Positions 42,369 through 51,843 of a DNA stretch of 64,000 nucleotides are shown one piece after another. This stretch comes from CBDFKS01 sp965248905 (lineage in GTDB: Bacteria; Chloroflexota; Dehalococcoidia; Lucifugimonadales; JAGWBF01): NCBI GenBank assembly GCA_965248905.1, contig CBDFKS010000007.1, positions 1,488,001 through 1,552,000 on the forward strand. The letters run 5' to 3'. A program made the position numbers and the translations under genes. Under the pieces are notes generated by a model. It had not been told where the DNA came from. It made no database searches and saw nothing but the letters and a program-made list of their open reading frames with translations. Numbering within the stretch: position 1 is the stretch's first letter; every line of letters starts with the position of its first letter.

Positions 42369-42445
42369 AATCGCTCCAACCTAGTGATCCCGTACTTCGG
42401 CCTGTACCTACGATCTTTTATTCCAGCAAGGGCAAAGGAGGACCC

Positions 42446-44200
42446 ATGGCCATCGAACGCCTGGATGCCATTACCACGGAGGTGATAGGCAACGCGCTGG
42501 TATCCATCGCGGACGAGATCATGGCGGCGCTAATCAGGTCCGCCTACTCCACCAATATCAAAGAGCGTCAGGACTGCTCCAGCGTGGTGATGGACGACAG
42601 TGGACGAATCGTATGTATCGGGGACATGAGCCAGCCCGTCCACATGAGCTCCTTTATGTTTACTGGAGGAGCGATTCTCGACCGGTTTCCTCGAGAATCT
42701 ATCAGGGAAGGCGACATCTTCCTTGTCAACGACCCCTACTCTGGAGGACCGTCTCATCTGGCGGACGTGACCTTCGTAGCGCCGGTATTCCACGATGAAA
42801 AGCTGATCGCCTTTGTCGGCAACACCGGTCATTGGCCCGACGTAGGAGGTAAAGCACCTGGTCAGTGTGCTCTGGGAGATGCCACCGAGATATTTCAGGA
42901 GGCGTTACGCATACCACCAGTAAGGCTGTACAGGGCAGGTGAGCTGCAAAGGGAGATACTGGAGATAGTGCTACTGAATGTTCGCGACCCCGATAATCGC
43001 CAGGGTGACATCAGGGCTCATGTAGGGTCAGTACATTTGGGCGTCCAACGAATGCAAGATCTGGCGACGCGCCATGGTGTAGACGTGTTGCGCCTCAGCA
43101 TGGAAGAGCTACTCCGGGTGTCGGAGACCAAGGTACGCTACGGCATCAAGCAACTGAAGGAGGGCGTTTACGAAGCGGTCGACTACTTGGATGACGATTT
43201 AGACAGCGATGAGCCTATTCCCCTGAGAATCAAGGTGACGGTGCGACACACTCCGGAACCTACCATCACCTTGGACTATACAGGGACCGGAGGCCCGGCA
43301 CGCTGGGGCGTCAATAACCCCTATTCAGGTACGGCCGCCTGCGCTTACTGGGTACTACGCTCCGTTCTTGACCAGAGCGTCTTGGGTAACAATGGATTCT
43401 GGCGGCCCATCGAGCTAATCATTCCTGAGGGCTGCATCCTAAACGCCCGGCCACCTTCCCCCGTTGGAGCACGCTACGAGGTGTGCTCCCAGCTACCGGA
43501 TTTACTGTTTTCGGCGCTGGAGCCTGCCTTGGTAGGCAATCTTGAGGCAGGAGCCCACGGCGTCCATGGTATGGGGTTCAGCAGCCAACGACCACCCAAC
43601 TTCATATACTATGAGACAGTTGCCGGGGGTGGTGGAGCCAGGCCGATCAAAGACGGCATAGAAGGGGTACACACTGCGTCCAACCTGCCCATCGAGGCGA
43701 TGGAAATGGAGTTCCCGATGATGGCCGACCAGCTTGAGTACATCCCCGACTCTGCCGGGCCGGGGCAATTCAGGGGTGGTGTAGGAATACGTAAAGATTA
43801 CCGTATGCTGTCGGACACCTTCGTGGCTACCCATTCTAACAGACACCGAATTCCGGGGCCTGGGCTACGAGGCGCCAAGGACGGAACCCTTACGCATATC
43901 GTCCACAATCCCGATGGTCAAAACCGCCAGGAGCTACCTCGGGAAGGCGCGTTCATTCCCGTTAGATCGCAAGACGTGGTCACCATCATGTCCGGAGGCG
44001 GCGGTGGCTATGGCAACCCGTTGGAGCGAGACCCTATGCTGGTGCTGCAGGACGTCCTCGACGGTAAGGTAACCGTGGAAGGCGCCCTCCGAGATTACGG
44101 TGTCGTCATTGATAAGACCAGTCGGAATGTTGACCTGGACGGGACCGCGCGCCAGCGACAGGAACAGGCTAAACAGACCCCCAGTGGGTCTAAATCCTAG
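42446..44200 (+). CDS. hyuB: HyuB-type hydantoinase/oxoprolinase subunit 1
   Basis: A 584-residue HyuB subunit. DAITTEVIGNALVSIADEIMAALIRSAYSTNIKERQDCSSVVMD is the family opening; NDPYSGGPSHLADVTFVAPVF and GNTGHWPDVGG follow; GGGGGYGNPLERDP near the end is the standard C-terminal block. HyuB works with HyuA to hydrolyse cyclic imides such as hydantoins or 5-oxoproline at the cost of ATP, or as part of related carboxylases. AAAGGAGG precedes the ATG. hyuA follows 54 bases later. Which substrate is used cannot be told. Confidence 0.9.
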   Translation: MAIERLDAITTEVIGNALVSIADEIMAALIRSAYSTNIKERQDCSSVVMDDSGRIVCIGDMSQPVHMSSFMFTGGAILDRFPRESIREGDIFLVNDPYSGGPSHLADVTFVAPVFHDEKLIAFVGNTGHWPDVGGKAPGQCALGDATEIFQEALRIPPVRLYRAGELQREILEIVLLNVRDPDNRQGDIRAHVGSVHLGVQRMQDLATRHGVDVLRLSMEELLRVSETKVRYGIKQLKEGVYEAVDYLDDDLDSDEPIPLRIKVTVRHTPEPTITLDYTGTGGPARWGVNNPYSGTAACAYWVLRSVLDQSVLGNNGFWRPIELIIPEGCILNARPPSPVGARYEVCSQLPDLLFSALEPALVGNLEAGAHGVHGMGFSSQRPPNFIYYETVAGGGGARPIKDGIEGVHTASNLPIEAMEMEFPMMADQLEYIPDSAGPGQFRGGVGIRKDYRMLSDTFVATHSNRHRIPGPGLRGAKDGTLTHIVHNPDGQNRQELPREGAFIPVRSQDVVTIMSGGGGGYGNPLERDPMLVLQDVLDGKVTVEGALRDYGVVIDKTSRNVDLDGTARQRQEQAKQTPSGSKS

Positions 44201-44254
44201 GGATCATCCAAGCGCAATTAACAAGTATTTTCACGACCGTCTGAACCTGAGGTT

Positions 44255-46336
44255 ATGACCCAACAAAGAGCTGATCACAATAACAATAGGGCAACGATAA
44301 ACGTGGGAGTTGACGTCGGCGGCACCTTCACGGATATCGTCGTACTGGATGAAATAAGCGGTGACATACGGGTGGCCAAGGTGCCGTCCACTCCCCAAGA
44401 CCCATCCATCGGCTTTACCAGGGGGATCGAGGCCATCACCGTTCCCCTAAGCGACGTTCAGAGGGTCGTACACGGCACCACCGTCGGCACAAACGCTGCT
44501 ATCGAGCGCAAGGGTGCCCGAACCGCCATGGTCACCACAACCGGATATCGAGACCTCTTGGAGATCGGTCGCGGACAACGGCTCACCGGAGGCCTCTTCG
44601 ACCCCAAGTTCGTGCGCACACCACCGTTGGTCCCACGACCGTTGAGATTTGAGGTCCAGGAACGCATCGACGCCTCCGGCGAGGTGCATCAACCCCTGGA
44701 CGAGGAGGGTGTGCGCGAGCTGGGTAGCCATCTTGCAGGTCTGGACGTCGAAGCAGTGTCTGTCTGCTTGCTTCACTCCTACCTTAACTCCACCCATGAG
44801 CAGCGAGTTAGTGAGCTGCTAGCGAAGAGCTTGCCTCAGGCCTTCATCTGCACCTCTTCCGACGTCCTTCCTGAATACCGGGAGTACGAGAGGTTCAGTA
44901 CTACAGTATTCAACGGCTACCTGGGACCCCTGATGGACCGCTATATCCGGCGCATGGCCGACTGGTTGAGCTCTCGGGAGTACGGGCGGAATCTGCTGAT
45001 AATGACCTGCAACGGGGGCATGGTATCCGCTGAAAGCGCCATAAGATACCCCGTCATGACTATACTCTCCGGTCCCGCCGCAGGCGTGAGTGCGGGAATC
45101 GCTGTGGCAGAAACCGTCGGATTAAAAAACGTGATTACCTACGACATGGGGGGTACCAGCACGGATGTGTGCCTGGTCAAGAATCTCCAGCCCTCCGCCG
45201 CACCAATGAGAGTCGTGGGAGGTCTGCCTCTGAAAACCCCACAGCTGGACATCAACACGGTGGGAGCAGGAGGTGGAAGCATTGCCTGGGTCGATAACGA
45301 TGGCAGCTTCCATGTAGGTCCCCAGAGCGCCGGCGCGGAGCCTGGGCCGGCCTGTTACGGGCGGGGCGGCGAATCCACTACGGTGACCGATGCCAATCTT
45401 ATTCTCAACCGATTAAGCTCAGAGACCAGACTGGGCGGTGCTTTGTCCATGCGCAGGGAGCTGGCCCTCGATGCCATCCGTTCCCTATGTGAAAAATTAG
45501 CCATAGATGACGTGTACAGGGTTGCAGAAGGCGTAGTGCAAATCGCCGTCGTCAACATGGCCAGCGCCATCCGCGAGGTCTCGGTGGAGAGGGGCGAAGA
45601 CCCCCGGGACTATGTGCTCGTCGCCATGGGCGGCGCGGGACCCATGCACGCCTGCCCGGTCGCAGAAGAGGTGGGTATCCCCAGAGTCGTGATACCGCCC
45701 TACCCCGGCAATCTGTCGGCGCTGGGACTGCTGACCTCCAACGTCAAACATGAGCTTATACGGACATACCTGACTACCCTGCAAGAGATCGAGGAGAAAC
45801 GGATGCATCGGCTTTTTCAAGAGATGGTATCAGAGGGGACCAAGCTCCTGGAGCGCGAGGCTATCCTCCCAGATCAGATGGAGTTTCTTTACTCGGCCGA
45901 TATGCGATATGTTGGCCAGGGTCATGAGTTGAACGTCCAACTGACAAAGGACGACCTGAATCCTGGCAGGCTGGAAGCCCTTTTCCACCAGGCTCATCAG
46001 GAGCGATACAGCTATTCTCGTGAGGGCCATGCCGTCCAGCTCGCCAGCTTACGAGTGCTGCCTGTCGGTAATGTAGGTAAGCTTGGCTTTCAGCCTCTTG
46101 AGTCCGGAAATCGTCACGTGAATAGCGGAGCTGGCACAAGCACTCGGAACGTCCAATTCCAAGGGGTTTCCAGGTCCACCCCAGTATATGAGAGAGAACA
46201 GCTCCAGGTAGGGCAGGAGATAGAAGGCCCTGCCATTATAGAAGAGATGGGGTCAACCACGGTAATCTTTCCAGGCTGGTCGGGAAAAGTGGACGGGGTC
46301 GGAAACATCCTGATGATTTCAGGGAGGCATGCTTGA
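44255..46336 (+). CDS. hyuA: HyuA-type hydantoinase/oxoprolinase subunit 1
   Basis: A 693-residue HyuA subunit, the ATP-using partner. GVDVGGTFTDIVV is the first phosphate-binding loop of the actin-like ATPase fold; HGTTVGTNAAIERKGA, LSGPAAGVSAGIAV, YDMGGTSTDVCLV and AGGGSIAWVD complete the nucleotide and coupling site; MGGAGPMHACPVAEE is a later hallmark. It activates the lactam or imide by phosphorylation in 5-oxoprolinase-type enzymes. Its last 4 bases overlap the TTG start of the second hyuB, so the two are translationally coupled. Confidence 0.9.
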   Translation: MTQQRADHNNNRATINVGVDVGGTFTDIVVLDEISGDIRVAKVPSTPQDPSIGFTRGIEAITVPLSDVQRVVHGTTVGTNAAIERKGARTAMVTTTGYRDLLEIGRGQRLTGGLFDPKFVRTPPLVPRPLRFEVQERIDASGEVHQPLDEEGVRELGSHLAGLDVEAVSVCLLHSYLNSTHEQRVSELLAKSLPQAFICTSSDVLPEYREYERFSTTVFNGYLGPLMDRYIRRMADWLSSREYGRNLLIMTCNGGMVSAESAIRYPVMTILSGPAAGVSAGIAVAETVGLKNVITYDMGGTSTDVCLVKNLQPSAAPMRVVGGLPLKTPQLDINTVGAGGGSIAWVDNDGSFHVGPQSAGAEPGPACYGRGGESTTVTDANLILNRLSSETRLGGALSMRRELALDAIRSLCEKLAIDDVYRVAEGVVQIAVVNMASAIREVSVERGEDPRDYVLVAMGGAGPMHACPVAEEVGIPRVVIPPYPGNLSALGLLTSNVKHELIRTYLTTLQEIEEKRMHRLFQEMVSEGTKLLEREAILPDQMEFLYSADMRYVGQGHELNVQLTKDDLNPGRLEALFHQAHQERYSYSREGHAVQLASLRVLPVGNVGKLGFQPLESGNRHVNSGAGTSTRNVQFQGVSRSTPVYEREQLQVGQEIEGPAIIEEMGSTTVIFPGWSGKVDGVGNILMISGRHA

Positions 46337-48348
46337 TTGCCACCGATCCCATCACCATCGAGGTTGTACGCAGCTCGTTCATCAGCATTATCAGGGAGAT
46401 GAGGGCAAGTATAACTCGAGCCGCCTTCTCGCCCATCGTATACGAAATGCACGATTTCTCCTGTGCGCTGTTGGACTCTAATGCAGAGATTCTGGCCCTG
46501 TCCGAGGACCTGCCGGCCCACATCTTGCCTACGGCCCTGGCAGTGCAGATGGCTCAAGAGCGATTCGGTGAATCCATCTATCCTGGCGACGTCATCATGG
46601 TCAACGAACCCTACGTCCTGGGATCCCACATGAACGACACCGCCACCTTACACCCCTACTTCATCGATGATGAGTTGGCGCTGTGGGTCTCCGTGAGGGT
46701 CCACTACCTGGACATAGGTGGCATGTCCCCAGGCAGCATTGCCATCCAGGCTACTGACGTGCACCAGGAAGGGATACGCATACCTCCAATCAAAATCTAC
46801 AACCGGGGTGAGCCCAATCACGCGGCTCTGGACCTACTGCTGGCCAACGTAAGGGAGTCCAAGGAGTTCGAGGGCGATCTGATCGCGGTGACAGGAGCCG
46901 CCACAACCGCCCATGCACGCCTTGATGAGGTTATTGCCAAGTACGGCCAGACCACGGTTAAGCAGTGCGCGGAGGTGATCCTGGACCGTGGCGAGCAGAG
47001 AATGCGTGACGCTATAGGACGATTGGAGGTCGGGGAGTACTACCACGAGCAGTACATGGAGTCTCCCAACGATGGCAAGCCGCTGCTCATCAGCGTTCGA
47101 CTTACAGTCAATGAAGACGGCCGGGTGGTCGTGGACTTCTCAGGATCGATTCCCCAGACCGCTAGCGCTATCAACGGGGGGACCGCCTCCGCTCCCTGTG
47201 GTGCATTTATTGCGCTCAAAGCCGCGCTGGACCCGGATTCACCGGTCAACGCCGGGGCTTTCCGACCCATCGATGTGATCACCCTGGAAGGCTCAATATT
47301 GCGAGCCAGGTATCCGGCCGCCTGCTGTGGCGCGATGAACGTGATAAACGCCACCACCGAAGCCGTGATGAAAACCTTGGCGCCCGCTTATCCCGAGGGA
47401 GTCGTCGCCGACGCAGTACCCATCTATGCCATGAACGTGCTGTCGGGCTGGGATGAAAAACGTCAGCGCCGATATATCCATTTCGAGTCCGGTATCGGAG
47501 GCACAGGCGGAGTGGAAGAGCACGACGGAAACAATGTGCTGGCAGGGTATGAACGCAGCGATTTCGGTCGCATTATGCCCGCCGAGTCCACGGAGACGGC
47601 CTTTCCCCTCAGGGTTGAACGCACAGAGCTGGTCGCGGATAGTGGAGGCGCGGGTCGTAGTAGGGGCGGTCTAGGGCTACGGCGCCATTTCCGGGTTCTG
47701 TCCGAGACGGCCTCCCTGACCTCCAACACAGAGCCTTCCGTGTATCCCACCAGCGGGCTGTTCAGTGGCTCCAGCGGCGGGACCACGTATCAGGCTACCG
47801 TAATACGAGACAACGAACGCCTCGTTCCCGGTCCCGTCAACGGAAAGACCGTAGGATTCCCATTAAAGCGTGGCGACCTGATAGAGCTCGTAACCTCTAC
47901 AGGTGCCGGCTATGGCGATCCGCTGGAAAGAGAGCCCGCCCTGGTCCTGCGGGACATCATCAACGGATACGTTACGGAAGCCCACGCGAAGACTGCTTAC
48001 GGAGTGGTGCTCCAGCAGGGTTCAGTCGACCTGGAGGCCACCGCCATCCTAAGAAGGCAGCTAGCGGACTCGCGCCGCTATCTTATGGTAGAAAAGACAA
48101 CCGAGGATCTCCTGGAGTCCGGGCGTCGCGTAGGGCCGATCAGCGTAGCGCTGGCCAGCTCCTTGGGACTACAAGATGGAGACATTATTGAATACGTTAG
48201 CAAAAAAGCCGCGGCCCTTAGGGCGTGGGTCAAACTCGATACTGAGACACCGGAAGACCGGATCCCCTTGGGTCCCCTGGGTTGCCTCGCTCTAAGAGTT
48301 GAAGCCGGCGAACTAGTCTGGGTTCGGCCGCTTCGTGAGATGGTGTAA
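46333..48348 (+). CDS. hyuB: HyuB-type subunit 2 with extra C-terminal domain
   Basis: A 671-residue HyuB subunit starting at TTG (GGGAGG upstream). PITIEVVRSSFISIIREMRASITRAAFSPIVYEMHDFSCALLD, NEPYVLGSHMNDTATLHPYF and GAGYGDPLEREPALVLRDI are family blocks. It is about 85 residues longer than HyuB 1: after RRQLADSRRYLM comes VGPISVALASSLGLQDGDIIEYVSKKAAALRAWV and LGCLALRVEAGELVWVRPL, which looks like a small beta-barrel (double-psi type). This added domain is not part of the standard subunit. It follows hyuA directly and precedes an SHMT-like gene. Confidence 0.87.
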   Translation: MIATDPITIEVVRSSFISIIREMRASITRAAFSPIVYEMHDFSCALLDSNAEILALSEDLPAHILPTALAVQMAQERFGESIYPGDVIMVNEPYVLGSHMNDTATLHPYFIDDELALWVSVRVHYLDIGGMSPGSIAIQATDVHQEGIRIPPIKIYNRGEPNHAALDLLLANVRESKEFEGDLIAVTGAATTAHARLDEVIAKYGQTTVKQCAEVILDRGEQRMRDAIGRLEVGEYYHEQYMESPNDGKPLLISVRLTVNEDGRVVVDFSGSIPQTASAINGGTASAPCGAFIALKAALDPDSPVNAGAFRPIDVITLEGSILRARYPAACCGAMNVINATTEAVMKTLAPAYPEGVVADAVPIYAMNVLSGWDEKRQRRYIHFESGIGGTGGVEEHDGNNVLAGYERSDFGRIMPAESTETAFPLRVERTELVADSGGAGRSRGGLGLRRHFRVLSETASLTSNTEPSVYPTSGLFSGSSGGTTYQATVIRDNERLVPGPVNGKTVGFPLKRGDLIELVTSTGAGYGDPLEREPALVLRDIINGYVTEAHAKTAYGVVLQQGSVDLEATAILRRQLADSRRYLMVEKTTEDLLESGRRVGPISVALASSLGLQDGDIIEYVSKKAAALRAWVKLDTETPEDRIPLGPLGCLALRVEAGELVWVRPLREMV

Positions 48349-48416
48349 ATTAGCTACCACAGCAACGACATCGCCTCAGCCGCCCAAGAACGTCCCAGAG
48401 TTTAACGGAGCATAAA

Positions 48417-49712
48417 ATGGCAGACCTCACGACAACCAGCTCGGCCATCAGCCCTGAAGATGTAAAGAAGCTCGTCTGGGGAAATGATGCCATACACACC
48501 GCCGAGCTGGTTGATAAACTTAGCGAGGAGCACAACGACTGGCACGAGCATAGCTTGAACTTGGTAGCATCCCATAACATAGTCAGCCCCAGGGTCAAGG
48601 CTTTATTAGGGTCCGACTTGGCGCAAAACATAGCCGGCGGAGATATAGGCGCCAGAGACCACACAGGCAACGTCCTCCTGGACCGCATCGAGACCGGACT
48701 GGTGGAACTCGCCAAAAGGCTGTTCGGAGCGAATCACGTGGAGATCAGGGCGCCCAGCGGCGCTACGGCCAACGGCATCTTCATATTCGGGGCCATGGAC
48801 CCCTACGATCGGATCATGGCAGTGCCACCGATTTATGGCGGCCACCATACGTACTGGCATGACAGCTATGCCGGTTTAAAGGGTCTGGACATCAGCGAGA
48901 TCCCCCACACCGACGACGAATACCCGACAATCGATCTTGAATTGTTGGCTATCGCAGTAGAATGCATCAAGCCGAAGTGGCTGGTCCTCGGGACCGCTAC
49001 TCTCCTGTTTCCTTACCCCATGGCAGAGATTTCAGAGATCGCCAAGGCCGCTGGCGCGAGAATCTTCTATGACGGAGCCCATATCCTAGGCCTGGCGGCG
49101 GGCGGTCAGTTCCAGAATCCCATTCTCGAAGGCGCAGCGGCGATGACAGGCTCGACTCAGAAGACCCTGCCCGGCCCGGTGGGTGGACTCATTTTGATGC
49201 AGGACGAGGACATCGCGGACCGGGTAGCCCAGAACACCAGGCTCTTCATATCCAACTATAACAACAGTCGCACGGCAGCTCTCGCTATCGCGCTGGCGGA
49301 GATGGTGGCCTTCGGCAAAGAGTACGCCAGTGCCGTGGTCAAGAACGCCCAGGCCCTCGCCCGTGCCTTAGATCACGAGGGGTTTAAAGTCGTTGGTAAA
49401 AACCGTGGGTTCACCCAGTCCCACATAGTGCTAGTAGACATCACGGACATGGCGAATCAACCGGAGATTCTGAATCGCCTGGAAGCCGCACGCATCACCT
49501 GCTCACAAATGGAGCTACGGCACACAACTCCGGAGAGAACTGTGCTGCGTCTCGGGACCAGCGCGTGTGCCAGAAGAGGTATGGGCGAAGCGGAGATGAT
49601 AGAGGCGGCCAGACTGATACGCAGGGTGGTGGACAAAGAAGACCCGGCCGTTGTGGAGAGGGACGTAATAGAGCTGGCGTCGGGATTCACGACTGTCCGG
49701 TACTGTTTCTAA
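48417..49712 (+). CDS. SHMT-like PLP enzyme lacking key SHMT residues (copy 2)
   Basis: A 431-residue paralogue of the enzyme at 29602. It has the same departures from serine hydroxymethyltransferase: ASHN in place of ASEN (catalytic Glu lost), LAQNIAGGDIGARDH in place of the Tyr-bearing NKYAEGYP, and GSTQKTLPGP with Gln before the PLP Lys. YDGAHILGLAAGG binds the pyridine ring. The two copies stay similar to the end (VRYCF and VHYCF). Here it sits between hyuB 2 and hyuA 2, linking it to lactam or hydantoin breakdown, perhaps acting on the amino acid released. Confidence 0.8.
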   Translation: MADLTTTSSAISPEDVKKLVWGNDAIHTAELVDKLSEEHNDWHEHSLNLVASHNIVSPRVKALLGSDLAQNIAGGDIGARDHTGNVLLDRIETGLVELAKRLFGANHVEIRAPSGATANGIFIFGAMDPYDRIMAVPPIYGGHHTYWHDSYAGLKGLDISEIPHTDDEYPTIDLELLAIAVECIKPKWLVLGTATLLFPYPMAEISEIAKAAGARIFYDGAHILGLAAGGQFQNPILEGAAAMTGSTQKTLPGPVGGLILMQDEDIADRVAQNTRLFISNYNNSRTAALAIALAEMVAFGKEYASAVVKNAQALARALDHEGFKVVGKNRGFTQSHIVLVDITDMANQPEILNRLEAARITCSQMELRHTTPERTVLRLGTSACARRGMGEAEMIEAARLIRRVVDKEDPAVVERDVIELASGFTTVRYCF

Positions 49713-49729
49713 AGGAGGTAATCGATATC

Positions 49730-51823
49730 GTGGCGAGTCTTCGTATAGGTGTAGACATAGGAGGGACCTTTACCGATCACGTCCTCTACGACGAGGAATC
49801 GGGTGAGGTCCACACTTTCAAGACTCCATCCACACCCGAAGACCTGTCCCTTTGTGTATTGGAAGGCATCAAGAGGTTCGCAACAGAACGCTCAGGCGGA
49901 GTTGAAGGCCTCGCCTGGGTGTCCCATGGCACCACGGTGAATACCAACGCGATCCTGGAGCGCAAAGGCGCCAAGTGTGGTCTGATCACGACCAAGGGGT
50001 TCCGCGACGTGCTGGAGATCGGGCGACAGAACCGCCCCAAGTTCTACGACGTGTATGCCGACAGACCCGTTCCTCTGATACCCCGGTATCTGCGACTTGG
50101 AGTAGAAGAGCGGGTTAACAGCAAGGGTGAAGTCCTGGTCCCTCTACGGGAGGAAGATGTATACGACGCGGTGGAGTTTTTCAAAGGTGAAGAAGTACAG
50201 GCCGTCGCGGTGTGCCTGCTCAACTCCTACATCAATCCAATCAACGAAAGGCGTATCCGCAGCATCCTGGAGGAGGCATACCCCGAAGCCTATTTAACCA
50301 TCTCATCGGAGCTCAGCCCAGAGTTTCGGGAGTTTGAACGCAGTAGTACAACGGCCACCGCCGCCTATGTGGGACCCACGTTCCGACTATACGTGGAAAG
50401 ACTTATCCAAGCGTTGGCCAAGGAGCTCACTCCTCCACCTAAGCTGTACATAATGCAGTCCTCGGGTGGTATGTCCAGTGCTGAGACGGCAACCAGAAGG
50501 CCCCACCTCACGATAGAATCAGGCCCTGCGGCTGGTGTGCTCGCTGCGGTTGCCCTTGGACAGCGACTGGGCCTCAAAGACCTCATATCCTTCGATATGG
50601 GCGGTACCACCGCAAAGGCCAGTTTGGTTCGCGACGGTACCCCATCAATGCTAGGTATGCTGGAGGTTGGAGGAGAGGCTACAGGCTTCTTCGGGGTGCG
50701 GATCACCGGACTGCCAGTTAAGGCGCCGGCCATAGATCTGGTGGAGTGCAGTGCCGGCGGCGGCAGCATCGTGTGGGTGGACGCGGCTGGCCTCATGAAG
50801 GTGGGCCCGGAAAGTGCCGGAGCAGTCCCGGGGCCGGTGTGTTACAACGCCGGTGGCACCGAGCCCACGGTTACCGATGCCCACGTAGTGTTAGGACGCA
50901 TAGCGCCGGAGTTCTTCCTGGGGGGACGCATTACAATCAGCAAAGAGTTGGCCGAGGATGCGCTGAAGCAGAAGATAGGCCGGCGCCTCAATATGGAGCC
51001 CCATGAGGCGGCTCAAGGTGTCCTGGACGTGGTAAACGCCAATATGGTCCGAATCCTAAGACTCGTGTCTGTGACCCGCGGCTTCGATCCGCGTCGGTTC
51101 ACCTTGGTTGCCTATGGAGGAGCAGGGGCCCTTCACGCGTGCGACTTGGCTCAGGAGCTTGGAATTCAGCGAATCATCATCCCGCCCACACCAGGACTCT
51201 TTTCAGCCATGGGCCTGGTCTCCAGCGACATACAGGTCAGCCACAGCATGACGCGGTTGGTACGGGCCACATCAGACAACATCGATGCTATCCGAGAGGC
51301 TTTGAAGATAGCGGAAGAAGAATGTAAAGAGCGATTGGAGTCGGAGGGAGTCCAGGTTCCAGACCGGGAAATACAGCGGCTACTGGAAATGCGATACGTG
51401 CGGCAGAACTTCGAGCTTGAAGTTTCCGTAGATAACCCGATGAAGACCGAGGAAGACCTGGACCAGGTCCTTCGGAGCTTCCACGCGCTGCACGAGCGCA
51501 ACTACGGTCACAGCGACTCGAGTGCCCCTGTGGAGGTAGTCAACGTCAAAGCCCGAGGGCTCAGCAGACTCACAAAGCCGGAGCTTAAGGAGCTCCCCCA
51601 AGGCTCGGCGGACTCCGGGCAAGCATACACGGGCACCAGGAATGTGTTCTTCAAGGGCCCTGGATGGGTGGATTGTCCGAACTATGAGCGGCTCAAGCTC
51701 ACGGCTAACAATGTTATCCGTGGTCCTGCCATGATCAACGAGTTCGACTCCACCATCGTAGTCCCGCCCGGATACCAGGGTAGCATTGGCAAATTCGGCG
51801 ACCTGGTCTTGGAGCCGGTTTAG
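49730..51823 (+). CDS. hyuA: HyuA-type hydantoinase/oxoprolinase subunit 2
   Basis: A 697-residue HyuA subunit: RIGVDIGGTFTDHVLYDE, HGTTVNTNAILERKGAKCG, ESGPAAGVLAAVALG, FDMGGTTAKASLVRDG and YGGAGALHACDLAQELG. The start is GTG 49730 after AAAGGAGG; a longer open frame to 49565 overlaps the SHMT-like gene and is rejected. It differs from HyuA 1 in the GTTAKA loop (GTSTDV in copy 1), a class change seen between hydantoinase/oxoprolinase subtypes. It is the last gene of the operon, and its hyuB partner is most likely the copy at 46333. Confidence 0.88.
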   Translation: MASLRIGVDIGGTFTDHVLYDEESGEVHTFKTPSTPEDLSLCVLEGIKRFATERSGGVEGLAWVSHGTTVNTNAILERKGAKCGLITTKGFRDVLEIGRQNRPKFYDVYADRPVPLIPRYLRLGVEERVNSKGEVLVPLREEDVYDAVEFFKGEEVQAVAVCLLNSYINPINERRIRSILEEAYPEAYLTISSELSPEFREFERSSTTATAAYVGPTFRLYVERLIQALAKELTPPPKLYIMQSSGGMSSAETATRRPHLTIESGPAAGVLAAVALGQRLGLKDLISFDMGGTTAKASLVRDGTPSMLGMLEVGGEATGFFGVRITGLPVKAPAIDLVECSAGGGSIVWVDAAGLMKVGPESAGAVPGPVCYNAGGTEPTVTDAHVVLGRIAPEFFLGGRITISKELAEDALKQKIGRRLNMEPHEAAQGVLDVVNANMVRILRLVSVTRGFDPRRFTLVAYGGAGALHACDLAQELGIQRIIIPPTPGLFSAMGLVSSDIQVSHSMTRLVRATSDNIDAIREALKIAEEECKERLESEGVQVPDREIQRLLEMRYVRQNFELEVSVDNPMKTEEDLDQVLRSFHALHERNYGHSDSSAPVEVVNVKARGLSRLTKPELKELPQGSADSGQAYTGTRNVFFKGPGWVDCPNYERLKLTANNVIRGPAMINEFDSTIVVPPGYQGSIGKFGDLVLEPV

Positions 51824-51843
51824 TAAGGCAAACCTGCGTAGGG

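Larger units (their letters stand above)
42020..42445. other. Leader region of the hydantoinase operon
   Basis: 426 bases between the zinc-ribbon gene and hyuB. It holds a promoter (42280-42308) and a 30-bp palindrome (42339-42368). No coding frame with family features is seen. Confidence 0.6.

Noticed and set aside
49565..49729. Longer N-terminus for the second HyuA
   Set aside because: It overlaps the SHMT-like gene in another frame and has no family similarity; GTG 49730 follows AAAGGAGG.
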